NCBI RefSeq assembly: GCF_963678635.1
Contig: NC_087065.1
Location: forward strand, 30,692,252 to 30,756,251
Length of the DNA stretch: 64,000 nt
Source: Symsagittifera roscoffensis
Taxonomy: Eukaryota > Xenacoelomorpha > Acoela > Convolutidae
Reading direction: 5' to 3'
The translations under genes were made by a program, and so were the position numbers. The notes beneath the pieces were generated by a model. It ran no database searches. It worked only from the letters and a program-made list of their open reading frames with translations, and was not told where the DNA came from. This document shows positions 43,596 through 55,249 of this stretch, piece after piece. Numbering within the stretch: position 1 is the first letter of the stretch; each line of letters begins with the position of its first letter.

Positions 43596-44005
43596 TGGAA
43601 CCTGATCTAAACTATATTTTATGATTGGATAAATTAGATATTTTACCACTGTAAAGTATTTAATATTAACCAATCATGATCCATCTAACTAACAACCCAC
43701 TTATTTGTAAGTGCTGAAATTACTTGTAATTTCAGCACCAGAGAGATTTGAATTTAACTTAGAAATTAGTTGTCTCTCCGAGAGAACTTCAGCAGCCGCA
43801 ACAAACCAGTATACCCTAGATCTATTGAGCCTAACAGAGACTAGTTAAACACCCTGAGACTAGTAAGTATAAGAGTAAGATTAGGATCGGTATTAGACTA
43901 AGAAGTTGCACGAATCTATCCGGCCGAAAATAAGATAGCGTGACGAGCAGACGGTGTACCCTATCCGAAATTACTCTATGAGTTAACCACATCGGTCCTA
44001 ACTCA
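43596..44005 (+). repeat. Right LTR, 410 bp
   Basis: It matches the left LTR with one substitution. It ends CCTAACTCA and is followed by CTAG at 44006-44009 and then the AGCAAGTGACTTAT flank. Confidence 0.97.
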
Positions 44006-44009
44006 CTAG

Positions 44010-45440
44010 AGCAAGTGACTTATAATAATAATCATAATTATTTTTATCCTTGTGGTTTTTTTATTGTTTTTATTTTTGACGATTTTTTTTAGTGTGATTA
44101 CAACTTTTAATATTATTATGATTATCCTTATTTCTAATATTATGATTATTATTATCTTTTATGTTACTATTATCATTAACATTATGTCTTCGTGGATATG
44201 CCACTCGGATAATGTCCCAGAGCTTACAACTTCGGATTAGCACGACAGGTAAAGCACAAACAGATTGGGTGCTATTTGCATGGGTTATGGGCTATTTTCA
44301 GTACTGAATGATGAAAAGAAGTTCCACATTAGGCTAAAGTTCCTAAGCTTTTCAGATGAGCTTTGTTAAAAAAGTTCAACATCCGTTGGATGCAATTAAT
44401 TCTGAAACCAGCGCGGTACCAGGAGCGATACGCTGGAGCTCATATCGAAGTTCTGGTAATTTTATTTTAGTGTGTCTTCTCTGATGACATGCTAATTTTA
44501 CAAACAGCGACCAGTGGTCCAAAATTTTTTTTTGTGGCTCAAGTGTTCTCGTTTAAAAGATCAAGATGGCATCTTGAAAAAGATGATAAGCCCTCATCGG
44601 AAGAAACAACTCTTCTGAAATTCTGATATAAATCAACTTTATTTTCATGCTTTTTTCGAGTGTTTTCGAAAAAATGAATAACAACAACAAATTGCAAGTA
44701 TCTACGCAACCAACGTTTTCATAGATTTAAGTGATTAAATAAAACTGTCTTTCCTGGAATGAAGCCAATTCGGAATTCAGACTGTTTATCATCAAAGCAT
44801 TCAGTTATGGCTGGGATAAATCTTCTTTCAAGGTTTTTAGAAATGATACTCAATAATGTTATTGGACGATAGTTCGATTCATCTGCTTTGTTGTCTTTTT
44901 TAACGATCGGTGAAACCAATCCATTTTCGGGGAAACTTAAATCGAACGATATTTTCAAATAAAGTAAACCTTGATTTAGTTTTTCAGTACTAGTTGTAAA
45001 TGAGGAAATTTTTATCTTTTTTGATATCAACCAATCAGAATCAAGCTTTTAATCAAAATGGAGTTTTCAACAATTTTGATATCAACCAATCAGAATCGAG
45101 CATTCCTTCACAGGTAATGTTGGTGGAAAACCAATCAGAACGAAGTTTTCACAGATTTTGAAATATTCAAAGGTGACAGTCTATATCAGAACAAAACTAT
45201 GCTCATGAAACTTCCCAATAAATAAGTTTTATTGAATTTTTCGAACAAAATTAACATACATTTGACAAAAAAGTGAGATAAATGAGATTCTAGTCTGGTT
45301 TATACTATTATTTCGATACTCAATTCTAATTTTGAAATTTTGATCAAAATATTTTTGATGTGTTCTTTTTTAACCAAGGAAAAAAGAAATTGCCAAAAGA
45401 TAATTTTTTTTTTTTTGTATTTTGCAGTATAAACAACCGG
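44010..45440 (-). pseudogene. AT-rich flank with RT fragment of another non-LTR element (copy P)
   Basis: 44719-45030 on the minus strand reads as a short RT piece (SFPENGLVSPIVKKD, ESNYRPITLLSIISKNLE, SEFRIGFIPGKT) with the NYRPI landmark. Nothing else in the block is recognisable. 44040-44200 is ATT-rich low complexity. A long T run and TTTTGCAG precede the duplication junction at 45440. Confidence 0.6.
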
Positions 45441-47491
45441 CTTTCGAGATATGGCAATTTTTGCGATTTTTCATTTTCTTTTCTAAAAAATTGATTAAAA
45501 AAATGTATCCGAACTTGAATTTCTGAACCCTTTTGTGGGGTGCTATCAGGGTACACGTAGGGGTTGCTAATCTGGCCTCCATCATTTTGGCTTCCGACTA
45601 TGGCGTTTTTCTTGACTTCTGGGAAATAATTGTTTTTCAAAAAACATACATATTTGAAAAAATTAATGGAATTTGAAGTTCTCAACCTTATAGTGGGATG
45701 CACTAAGGGGTTGCAGTTCTTCTCTCCATATTTGACTGCTCAAATCCTTGTCCGAGATTTGAGCTTTTTTGAAAAAGAATCGCCTGATACATGAGCCCAG
45801 TTTATCTCCACTGTTGCATTAAATATTCTAGTACATGTTTTAGGAAGCTCTTACGTTCAACGATATATTTTAAGCACCGTAGGTGCGAGTCATGCGCTAG
45901 TTTAATTAAATCGATCGTTTTGACTATAGAATCAAACACCCTCCCATGCATCATTTATTACACTTGCAAGCGTATCTGAGAGTTTTGAGATTAGTCCATA
46001 TTTTTCTAACATTCTCAAAATTTTGGCGCAAAGTTTTTATGGTTCTTTCACTTGCTAGAGCAAGTGACTTATAATAATAATTGTAATTATTTTTATCCTT
46101 GTGGTTTTTTTTTGTTTTTATTTTTGACGATTTTTTTTAGTGTGATTACTACTTTTAATATTATTATGATTATCCTTATTTCTAATATTATGATTATTAT
46201 TATCTTTTATATTACTATTATCATTAACATTATGTCTTCGTGGATATGCCACTCGGATAATGTCCCAGAGCTTACAACTTCGGATTAGCACGACAGGTAA
46301 AGCACAAACAGATTGGGTGCTGTTTGCATGGGTTATGGGCTATTTTCAGTACTGAATGATGAAAAGAAGTTCCACATTAGGCTAAAGTTCCTAAGCTTTT
46401 CAGATGAGCTTTGTTAAAAAAGTTCAACATCCGTTGGATGCAATTAATTCTGAAACCAGCGCGGTACCAGGAGCGTTACACTGGAGCTCATATCGAAGTT
46501 CTGGTAAATTTATTTTAGTGTGTCTTCTCTGATGACATGCTAATTTTACAAACAGCGACCAGTGGTCCAAAAATTTTTTTTTTGTGGCTCAAGTGTTCTC
46601 GTTTAAAAGATCAAGATGGCATCTTGAAAAAGATGATAATCCCTCATCGGAAGAAACAACTCTTCTGAAATTCTGATATAAATCAACTTCATTTTCATGC
46701 TTTTTTCGAGTGTTTTCGAAAAAATGAATAACAACAACAAATTGCAAGTATCTACGCAACCAACGTTTTCATAGATTTAAGTGATTAAATAAAATTGTCT
46801 TTCCTGGAATGAAGCCAATTCGGAATTCAGACTGTTTATCATCAAAGCATTCAGTTATAGCTGGGATAAATCTTCAAGGTTTTTAGAAATGATACTCAAT
46901 AATGTTATTGGACGATAGTTCGAGTCATCTACTTTGTTGTCTTTTTTAACGATCGGTGAAACCAATCCGTTTTCGGGGAAACTTAAATCGAACGATATTT
47001 TCAAATAAAGTAAACCTTGATTTAGTTTTTCAGTACTAGTTGTAAATGAGGAAATTTTTATCTTTTATGATATCAACCAATCAGAATCAAGCTTTGAATC
47101 AAAATGGAGTTTTCAACAATTTTGATATCACCCAATCAGAATCGAGCATTCCTTCACAGGTAATGTTTGTGGAAAACCAATCAGAACGAAGTTTTCACAG
47201 ATTTTGAAATCTTCAAAGGTGACAGTCTATATCAGAACAAAACTATGCTCATGAAACTTCCCAATAAATAAATTTTATTGAATTTTTCGAACAAAATTAA
47301 CATACATTTGACAAAAAAGTGAGATAAATGAGATTCTAGTCTGGTTTATACTATTATTTCGATACTCAATTCTAATTTTGAAATTTCGATCAAAATATTT
47401 TTGATGTGTTCTTTTTTAACCAAGGAAAAAAGAAATTGCCAAAAGATAAATTTTTTTGTTTTTTTTTGTATTTTGCAGTATAAACAACCGG
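45441..47491. repeat. Second tandem duplication, copy Q, with empty target site
   Basis: Direct copy of 26123-26743 + 44010-45440 without the LTR element. CTTGCTAGAGCAAG at 46051-46064 is the uninterrupted target. The RT fragment is repeated on the minus strand near 46760-47070 with one short deletion (near 46874). Confidence 0.95.
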
Positions 47492-48332
47492 AATTCTTTT
47501 AAATTTGGATAATCGATTGAAAGATATTCTGACATATCTAGATTTTGCATTTGTGTCAAATTCAAAACAGTAATCGAAATGATGTTCCTTATCTTCAGTT
47601 TTTGTTTCATAGGCTCTTCCATTGTTTTTTTTACTGATCGACCACTCAATCTGAGTTAAACACATTTAAATAAACAAATCGTTGATAAGTCTGGCAGTAC
47701 TCTTCTTTTCTGAAATGTCCTCGCCATCTTTTTAACAAAATTATTAATCTTTGTGTTTCTATACAAGTTAAAACAAGTACAATTTCTAACAACGTCATCT
47801 GTCCAACACTCTTTTAGTGTTTTTGTAGTAGTTCAACCTTAAAATCTGATGAGTGCCCATTTCAGACATTGAAAACGCTTTTGATAGAAACTATTTTTTA
47901 AACCAAAATAAACAAAGAAACTTGAAAAAACTCGAATTGTGGTATAATTTTCTAATTTATTTTGTAATAACAATCACCATAAATTTTTTCCCCTATTTAG
48001 AGTCTAATTTGTTTTCAGGAATTTTATGTAACCAATGAAACTACATTCTTGTTTGTAATTTTGTTCAATTAAGACAAATTTTACTTAAATGTAGATAAAA
48101 ACAGTAATTATATAAATTTTTCTGTAATTTCTTAAACAAATACTGGAAATTCATTTGATAACTGGTTAATGTTTTGTGGCAGTTTTGATTAAATTGTATG
48201 TTTTGTCGGACTTTTCCTCAGATATCCTAGCTCTAATTTTACACTTCAGTGAGAAAAAATAGTTTTGAACTAATAATGTTTCAATTACCGAAAATACAAA
48301 AAATCTCAAAGCATTACTGAAGTTTACAATTA
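47492..48332. other. AT-rich, no feature seen
   Basis: No motif-bearing frame, RNA gene or repeat was recognised. The ORF at 47853-48038 is short and asparagine/isoleucine-rich, as expected by chance. Confidence 0.4.
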
Positions 48333-48800
48333 TCAACAAACATAGTCTTCCAAAATTTGGAATAGTTCTTTGGGTTCATTTGAAGTATAGTTGACATATG
48401 CAACTTGCTTCAAGTCTTCTTTTTCATTTGCAGTGAAGAGTCGAATCGGAATGTAGCGTGGCTTGTTCACAATGTACTTCTTGATTGTGACACACACACT
48501 CCTGATGTTGTGTGTTGTTTCATATATTGTATTTGAGATGTCGAGCTCCTGATCCATAGTGGATTCTTTGCCAGATTTGGCTTCTTATTCAGGTACGAGT
48601 CCAAGGTTTTCAGCATCGTGAATAACAGTATTCCGGATTGCCCATATTGCTTCTTCTTTTTCACTAAGATAGACCTGTTCGGACTTTTTGAATTGTCCCA
48701 AATCATTTATTTGTAATAGTTGATAGCACGGTTCGAAGTATATTTTTCCCTTGTAGGGTTTAGTATGAATCTGGTACCTAATAGGAGTAGTACCAAATAT
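48333..48800 (-). pseudogene. Unrecognised coding-like fragment, one stop
   Basis: The minus strand from about 48800 down to 48333 is one frame with a single in-frame TAA near 48585. Upstream it reads KPYKGKIYFEPCYQLLQIND, GQFKKSEQVYLSEKEEAIW, NTVIHDAENLGLVPE. After the stop it continues EAKSGKESTMDQELDI, RYIPIRLFTANEKEDLKQV and ends ELFQILEDYVC. The composition is balanced (Glu, Lys, Leu, Tyr, Trp), unlike the AT-rich noise around it. I do not know the family. The upstream end dissolves into a short tandem repeat at 48750-48925. It could be an exon or a captured gene piece. Confidence 0.4.
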
Positions 48801-48925
48801 GGAAGGTTTTGTATGATCATGGAACGTTTTGTATGAGTAGTACCAAGGAAGGTTTTGTATGAATATGTAAGGTTTTGTATGAGTAGCAGAAGTAGTACCA
48901 AATATGGAAGGTTTTGTATGAATTT
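48750..48925. repeat. Imperfect GGTTTTGTATGA repeats
   Basis: GGTTTTGTATGA or close variants occur at about 48805, 48824, 48851, 48870 and 48910, some preceded by TACCAA(A/G). They are irregularly spaced (19-40 bp). Confidence 0.7.
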
Positions 48926-48954
48926 TCTCTATTTGGAAATTGCGTAGGCGTTAC

Positions 48955-48966
48955 TACTATATAAAT
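48955..48966 (+). promoter_or_regulatory. TATA-box-like element
   Basis: CTATATAAATAC matches a strong metazoan TATA box and sits about 50 bp before the first ATG of the plus-strand coding-like region at 49010. It lies between two divergent coding-like fragments. Confidence 0.4.
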
Positions 48967-49009
48967 ACACCATTTTCTGCAAAACTCGTTCTTCCCAAGG
49001 GCAGCTGCA

Positions 49010-49617
49010 TTGTGTCCAGCTCTTCCCAGCTTTTATTTAGATTTTAATCATAAATCATTATTTTTCTATTTCCAACGAATTTTACGAAAATTACATGGTA
49101 ACACAAGATTATTGCGTGTCGGACAATCAAAGAGTTTTAAAGAAAAAAAGAAAAACAAAGGGAGCGTCCTTGTTGCGGAATGCGCTTACATAATGCACTG
49201 TTTGGCCTCTCAATGTACTCACGATTCTTTCTGTTCCTTTGAAAGTTGCAACTTTCATTTAATTTTGATAGGAACGTCTCTTAGCCAAATTCTTCAGAGA
49301 TTAGACAAATACCAATACATATATCAAGAAATTGATTGTTTTTACACTTTGTACAAACACAGATTCCATTCAAGTATTGTCACATGAAGTAGGAAAGTAT
49401 TCAATCAGCTTAGTTGTGGTGTTCAGCATAATTTACGACGAAAAGGAGCTAAAAAAACACCAAGCGTATCAAGAAAACGACTCATTCGGAAAAAGTTCAA
49501 AAAACATTATCTGAGTTCTAGTCAAAAACTTGCATGTACGCAAACTCTGGGCTCAACATTTTTAGACAGAATTCGAAAAGTTCAAACTCAAAATATGAAT
49601 CTGATTTGTTCAAAATA
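49010..49617 (+). pseudogene. Unrecognised coding-like fragment, frameshifted
   Basis: 49010-49387 (125 codons) includes a basic run and Cys-rich stretch (ECAYIMHCLASQCTHDSFC) and ends just where another phase opens. From about 49388 to 49617 that phase reads CGVQHNLRRKGAKKTPSVSR, KRLIRKKFKKHYLSSSQKL, QTLGSTFLDRIRKV without an ATG. The second part is strongly basic and coding-like. Together they may be a decayed basic protein or an exon pair. No family was identified. Confidence 0.3.
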
Positions 49618-49753
49618 ATTGATTGTTTTATTGATGGTTATGGTTCTCTTAATAGTGAGCATGTCAATTTTTCTATTAATTTTTGAATATTTCGTCATAA
49701 AAATCTTGTCAAAGTTAATTTTATTTCCATTTAAGCGCTTTTCAACGATTAAA

Positions 49754-49848
49754 TTTATGTTACTTTTTTTACAAGATGCAAAAGATGCACTCAACGTAAA
49801 TTTATGTTACTTTTTTTTACAAGATGCAAAAGATGCACTCAACGTAAA
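49754..49848. repeat. 47-bp tandem duplication
   Basis: TTTATGTTAC followed by a T run and ACAAGATGCAAAAGATGCAC is present twice (49754-49800, 49801-49848), differing by one T. Confidence 0.9.
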
Positions 49849-49864
49849 AACTTTTTAATCTTGG

Positions 49865-50750
49865 TAACTTCGAGTGCTATTCCCTATCTTATTACATTGT
49901 TTTTTTCGATGAGTCAGAGCCAAAGAATGTGATTTTCCTGATGATAAAAACGTGAAAGTGATTTTCTTTATGATAAAAACCAGAGCAAAAAATTTCATAC
50001 ATTTTTCAAATAAACAATGTAAGAAAAACTCGTATAATAATTTTTTGAAATGCGAAATTTTTTATCAAGTAGACAAATTTGAATCAAATTTTTTTTACAA
50101 GTTGTCAAAAATAATTTGATTTTTTAACAAATATGAAAAAAAAATTTGTGGAAAATGTTGCAAGTTGCAAAAACTGCAATGACTTTTTAAACAAGTATGC
50201 GAAAATTTTCGGGTAAATTTCTTGCAAGGTGCAGCTTTTTTCATATTTAAAAAAAATTTGTTCGCACAATCTACCTTCCTTTTTCTTTGTGTTTCATTAT
50301 GAAAAACTTGTTAAATTATTGTTTAGAAAATTATCAATACTGATGTATTCGAAGGCTATTCCCTAACTTTATACATTGTTTTTTTTGAGGTTTTTGATTA
50401 AGATACGTGCAAAAAAAGTAGATTTTTTAATGATCAAACTTAAAACAAAGTAATTGTAAACTTATCTTTTTTTGCAGTGCAAGAAAAACTTGCATAATAC
50501 TTTTGTGAAATGCGGAAAAATTTATTGCAATTTTTCTTAGAATGTTTTTTTAAAGTGTGCAAAAAAGTTTATGAAAGTTTTTTCAACTTGCAAAAACTGT
50601 AATGATTTTTTCAACAAATAAGCGAATTTTTTCGAGAAAATTGTTTGCATGATGCAACTTGTTTCATGATTTTTTAAAAAACATGCAAAAACCAAACCTA
50701 TTTTTTTTTATGCAAATGCAAAAACCGCAAATTATAGTAGAAAACTTGTT
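49865..50750. repeat. Old ~480-bp direct duplication
   Basis: GCTATTCCCTA...TACATTGTTTTTTT recurs at 49876 and 50355. GCAAAAACTG(C/T)AATGA recurs near 50168 and 50582. The rest aligns with many changes. No gene is present. Confidence 0.6.
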
Positions 50751-50753
50751 AAA

Positions 50754-50896
50754 GAACTTGTCAAACTTTTCCACCAAAAGTTTGAAGAACTGATGGATCT
50801 CAGAATGATTCTCCAATCCAATTTGAACTTGTCAAACTTTTCCACCGAAAGTTAGAAGAACCGATGGATCTCAGAATGATGCTCCAATCCAATTTG
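50754..50896. repeat. 71-bp tandem duplication
   Basis: GAACTTGTCAAACTTTTCCA through CTCCAATCCAATTTG occurs at 50754 and again at 50825 with few changes. Confidence 0.9.
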
Positions 50897-51959
50897 AAAG
50901 TTCTAATATTTAGTCCTTTTTTCCTGGTGAAATTTTTAAAACAATTATTTGAATATTGTTTGCCATTTCAATTGTTAAATTTAATTTTCTACAAATGGCA
51001 ACTATCTTGTTATGGCATACTTTTTTATTCCATAATTTGGGCTTCATGATTCAGTCAAAGCATAATACGCACATACCTCGAAAGATTACTATATGTTTTT
51101 TATAATCAAAAGTTTCTTTTACCGAAGCAGAAAACACAAGAAATTGGAAGTCGAGTCAGAAAAAGTGCTAATTGTAAGATTAAACGAAACACAAAAAACA
51201 ACTTTGAAGAAAAATGCGCGTTGCAAAAAAAAAACGATTCCAAAATGATTCAAAATAAAAGTGACTGGAATCTTGCTTGGCAAAAAGTTGAACATTTTGG
51301 GAATTTTTACATGCGATGAAAGTAACTTGAGTCGTTTCACTAGAAATTCTGGAAATTTTTTTCAAGCAAGCTATTGAGCGATAAAACTTTGACACATTTC
51401 TTGTCATGGAATTAATTTGATAACTCTCTTAAATCAAATCTACTGTAAAAAAGCCTGTGTGACAAAATTGCTATCACTCAGTAATTTATCGCTCAGCTGT
51501 TATCGCTCAAAATCTGTTATCGCTCAAAACGTTGCTTAAAAACGAAAAAAAAAATCGCGAAATCGACTCAAGCATTGAAGGCAACTTGAAACTTGCAAAG
51601 CGTTTTTGCCCAATTACTTGCTTGAAAAGAATGAGACGTTCATCCAACCGTTTTCAATCTTGAAAGCTACTTCAATGCTATCAAAAAGTTTTTGCGTAGA
51701 AGGGTGTCTTACAAAAATTTTTTGAATTGATTGAAAAATTGAAATGTGTGAACTGTTATTACTGAATATGAATTTATTTTCAGACGAATTGTGTTGGTTC
51801 AAATTTTGAAATCAACTGAAAGGGCTAGTGTTATCTCTGAATAGGTTGCTTCAAAACCTTTTTTTCGCGATTCGGAGAATGCTTCAGTTGGAAAAATTTG
51901 TGCAACTTTCTCCAAATCAGTTCAAGCTAATGCAAAAACATGAAAAGTTTTTAAGTTTT
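50897..51959. other. AT-rich spacer before the satellite
   Basis: No gene was recognised. GTTATCGCTCA-like words are repeated three or four times at 51484-51530 (TTATCGCTCAGCTGTTATCG...). No other structure was seen. Confidence 0.4.
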
Positions 51960-54900
51960 ACAACTCAATTAAAGAAAGATTTTTTTGTCAAAATGCGATG
52001 GAAAAATCTGAGACATGCATAAACGTGCGTTCAATGGGCAGAAATACACGTTTATGTAAGTCCCAGTTCTTCCTCAAGTATATTTCGAAAAAAAATTCAT
52101 AAGTTTATAAAAGATTTTTTGACAAAAAGTTATGGGAGAAGACATGAGACATGCATATACGTCCAATTCAGGGCGTGAAACGGAGTGTTCATGCTAGGTA
52201 TGATCTTCCGTCATACTTTAGAAAACACTAAATAAATTGTCGAATAATGGTGGAAAAGAGCAAGAACCTGATTTTCAAAAACTGATTTTATTTTTGTCGA
52301 ATTCTGGCGGGAGAAGAGCTGAAAAATGCAAAAACGTGTTTCTGAGGATCTGAAACGCAAGTTAACGCATGTCTCAGGTGACCCCACGTCAAATATTCAG
52401 AAGAAAAAAATTTCTTCGAGGCTTCGAGAAAAAGTTTATCAATTGTCAAATTTCGAGAAAAAATGAATAAATTGTAAACTGATTTTCTGTATACTTATGG
52501 TCGGGAAGAGCTGTAACAGGCATTGAACGTTCCTTTTAGGTCCTCAAACGCACGTTTACGCCCCCGTCATATATCTTCCTCCGTCGTATATTCAGAAAAA
52601 TTATTTAAAATATTTAAATGATTTTTTGTCGATACACGATTGGGGAAAATCTGAGACATGCAGATACGTTCATTTCAGGGTCTGAAACGCACGTTTATGC
52701 AAGTTTCAGATCTTCAACCGTCAATTATTTTGGGAAAAAAAGTTAAATGTTTTTTTTTATAGAAAAATGGTGGGAGAAGAGCTGAAACTTGCATGAACGT
52801 GCGTTTTTGGACCTGAAACAGCTCTTTGCATGAATCAGCTCTTTGCTTTTGTCAAAGCATGTTAGAAGAAGACATGAGATATGCATTTTTGTTGCTTTTC
52901 GGGCCTGGAATTCATGTTAATGCATGTCTCAGATCTTCCCTCACCATAATTTGAGAATAAACCATTTGAATAAAAAAAAATTTTCCAAAAAAAAGCAGGA
53001 AAAACATGAAATGCAAAAATGTACATTTCAGGACCTGAAGCACAAGTTTATGCTTGTCTAAATTCTTCCTGAAACCTAAATTGAGAAAATTCTTTTAGTT
53101 TAAAAATCAAAGTTTGAAGAAATGGGGTTGGAGAAGACAGGAGACTTGCAAGTACGTCCGTTTCAGGGTCTGAAACTCACGTTTATACATGTTTCAGATC
53201 TTCTCCCGTCAATTTTTGAGAAAAATAAAATGTTTCAAGACTGATGTTAGTTTTGCCAATTTTGTTGGGGCAATAAATACAAGCATTAACATGCGTTTTA
53301 GCGCATTTAGCGTAAGTTGATGAATGACACAGGTTTTTCTCCACCATAATTCTAGAAAAAGAAATAATTTATTTCATTAAAAGGTTTTGTGCAAACATTT
53401 GGTGGGAGAAGACATGAGACATGCATATGCGTGCGTTTGAGGGCTTGAAATGCTCGTTCATGCAGAACTCAGGTCTTCCCCCGTCATATATTCAGGAAAA
53501 AAAGTAATTAAAGAAAATCGATTTTTGTCAAAAAAACGGTGGGGGAAAACCTGAGACAAGCATAAACGTAAGTTTAATTGCCTGAAATGCACGTTCATCC
53601 GTTTCTCAGTTCTTCCCTCGCCTTAGTTTGAGAATAAATCAAATAATTTTTAATGTCAAAACATGGTAGGGAAACCGTCATTCAACCAAAAAAAAACAGT
53701 CTTCCCCCGTCATACAACCAAAAAAAAACAAATTTTTTATTGAACGAATTTTTGTCAAAATGCGGTGGGGAAAATCTGAGACATGCATAAATGTGCGTCA
53801 TTGTTTAAGAAAAAATCAATTTATTATAAACTATTTTTGTGTCAAAATATGGTGGGGGAGACTTGTGACATGCACGAAAGTGCTTCTCAGGGCCTGAAAC
53901 GCACGTTTATGCATGTCTCAGTTCTTCGTCAAGCATATTTCGCGGAAAAAATTATTTTAGTTAATGAAAAGAATTTTTTTTACAAAAACGGTGGGAAAAG
54001 ACATGAGAAATGCATATACGTCCGTTGTAGGGCCTGAAACAAAGTGTTCAAGCTTGTGTATAATCTTCCTCCGTCATATTTTGGGAAAAATTGGATATGA
54101 TCAAAAAATGATAGTACTCGTGTCGATTTCTGGTGGGGGAAGAGCTGAAACATGCAAGAACGATCTTGTTAGTTCCTGAAATGCAAGTTTACGCATGTCT
54201 CGGTTCTTCCTCAAACATAATTTTAGAAAAAAAGTCTTTGATACTATAAATTATTTTTTTGTTGCCAAAGAATGGGAGGAAAAACATAAGTCATGCATGA
54301 TTGTGCATTTCAGGACCTGAAACACAAGTTTATGCATGTCTCTGTTCTTCCTCAGTCATTTTTTGAGAAAAAATCCTTTGGTTTTTAAAATGATTTTTGA
54401 CAAAAAAAGGAAGAAGACATGCGACATGCATTTACGTCCGTTGCAGGGCCTGGAACGCAGTTGCTATGGTTTTGTAAGATCTTGCCCGGCATTTTTTGAG
54501 AAAACTTACGTTATTTCAAAAAATGATTTTTTTTTGTCGAATTCTGGCTGGGAAGAGCTGAAAAATGCAAATACGTGTTTTTTTGGTTCTGAAACGCAAA
54601 TTTGCGCATGTCTCAGTTCTTCCCCCGTCATATATTCAGAAAAACATTTTTTTTACAGAAAAGTTTTTTGTCCAAAGCGGTGACGAAAGCCTGAGACATG
54701 CATAAACGTGCGTTCAAGGGCCCAAAAACATATTTATGTATGTCTCAGGTCTTACCTCACCATAGTTTGAGAAGAAATCAATTTATTATAAACTGTTTTT
54801 GTGTCAAAATATGGTGGGGAAGACTTGTGACATGCATGAACGTGCTTTTCAGGGCCTGAAAGGCACGTTTATGCATGTCTCAGTTCTTCTCTCGCCTTAG

Positions 54901-55249
54901 TTTGAGAATAAATCAATTACATTTTAATTTTTAATGTCAAAACATGGTAAGGAAAACCTTAGACTTGCAGGGCCTGAAATGCACGTTTGTGTATGTCTCA
55001 AATATTCCCCCGTCACACAACCCGAAAAACAATTTTTCATAGAGATAATTTTTGTCAAAATGCGGTGGGGAAATCTTGAGACATGCATAATTGTGCGTCA
55101 GGAGAAAAAACATAAGTCATGCATGATTGCATTTCAGGACCTGAAACACAAGTTTATGCATGTCTCTGTTCTTCCTCAGTCGTATTTCGAGAAAAAATCT
55201 TTTGGTTTTTAAAATGATTTTTGACAAAAAAAAGTGGAAGAAGACATGC

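Larger units (their letters stand above)
26744..44005 (+). mobile_element. 17.3-kb Ty3/Gypsy-type LTR retrotransposon with env-like gene
   Basis: Order on the plus strand: LTR, PBS, 1.2-kb leader, small basic frame, gag, protease, RT, RNase H, integrase, 0.7-kb gap, membrane/Pro-rich frame, env-like frame, extra frame, 3' region, LTR. The domain order RT-RH-IN and a 4-bp target duplication fit Ty3/Gypsy (Metaviridae). The total length is large for the group. The LTRs are 409/410 identical and an empty paralogous site exists at 46055, so insertion was recent. Yet gag, pol, the accessory frame and env all carry frameshifts or stops. It belongs to an env-bearing, errantivirus-like lineage by layout. 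The family name is not assigned. Confidence 0.95.
26123..45440. repeat. Second tandem duplication, copy P (contains LTR element)
   Basis: Excluding the inserted LTR element, 26123-26743 plus 44010-45440 is ~2.05 kb and is repeated directly as 45441-47491. The junction ...AACAACCGG|CTTTCGAGATATGG at 45440 compares with ...TTATGG|CTTTCG at 26122 and AACAACCGG|AATTC at 47491, leaving GG as the only microhomology. Confidence 0.95.

Noticed and set aside
44052-44240. Hydrophobic 62-codon frame, repeated at 46052-46288
   Set aside because: It arises from ATT/ATA-rich low-complexity DNA. The second copy is just the segment duplication.
48955-49150. Histone-gene promoter and start (TATA box followed by a Lys-rich frame)
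   Set aside because: The short Lys-rich reading does not resemble any histone N-terminus and stops after about 32 codons.
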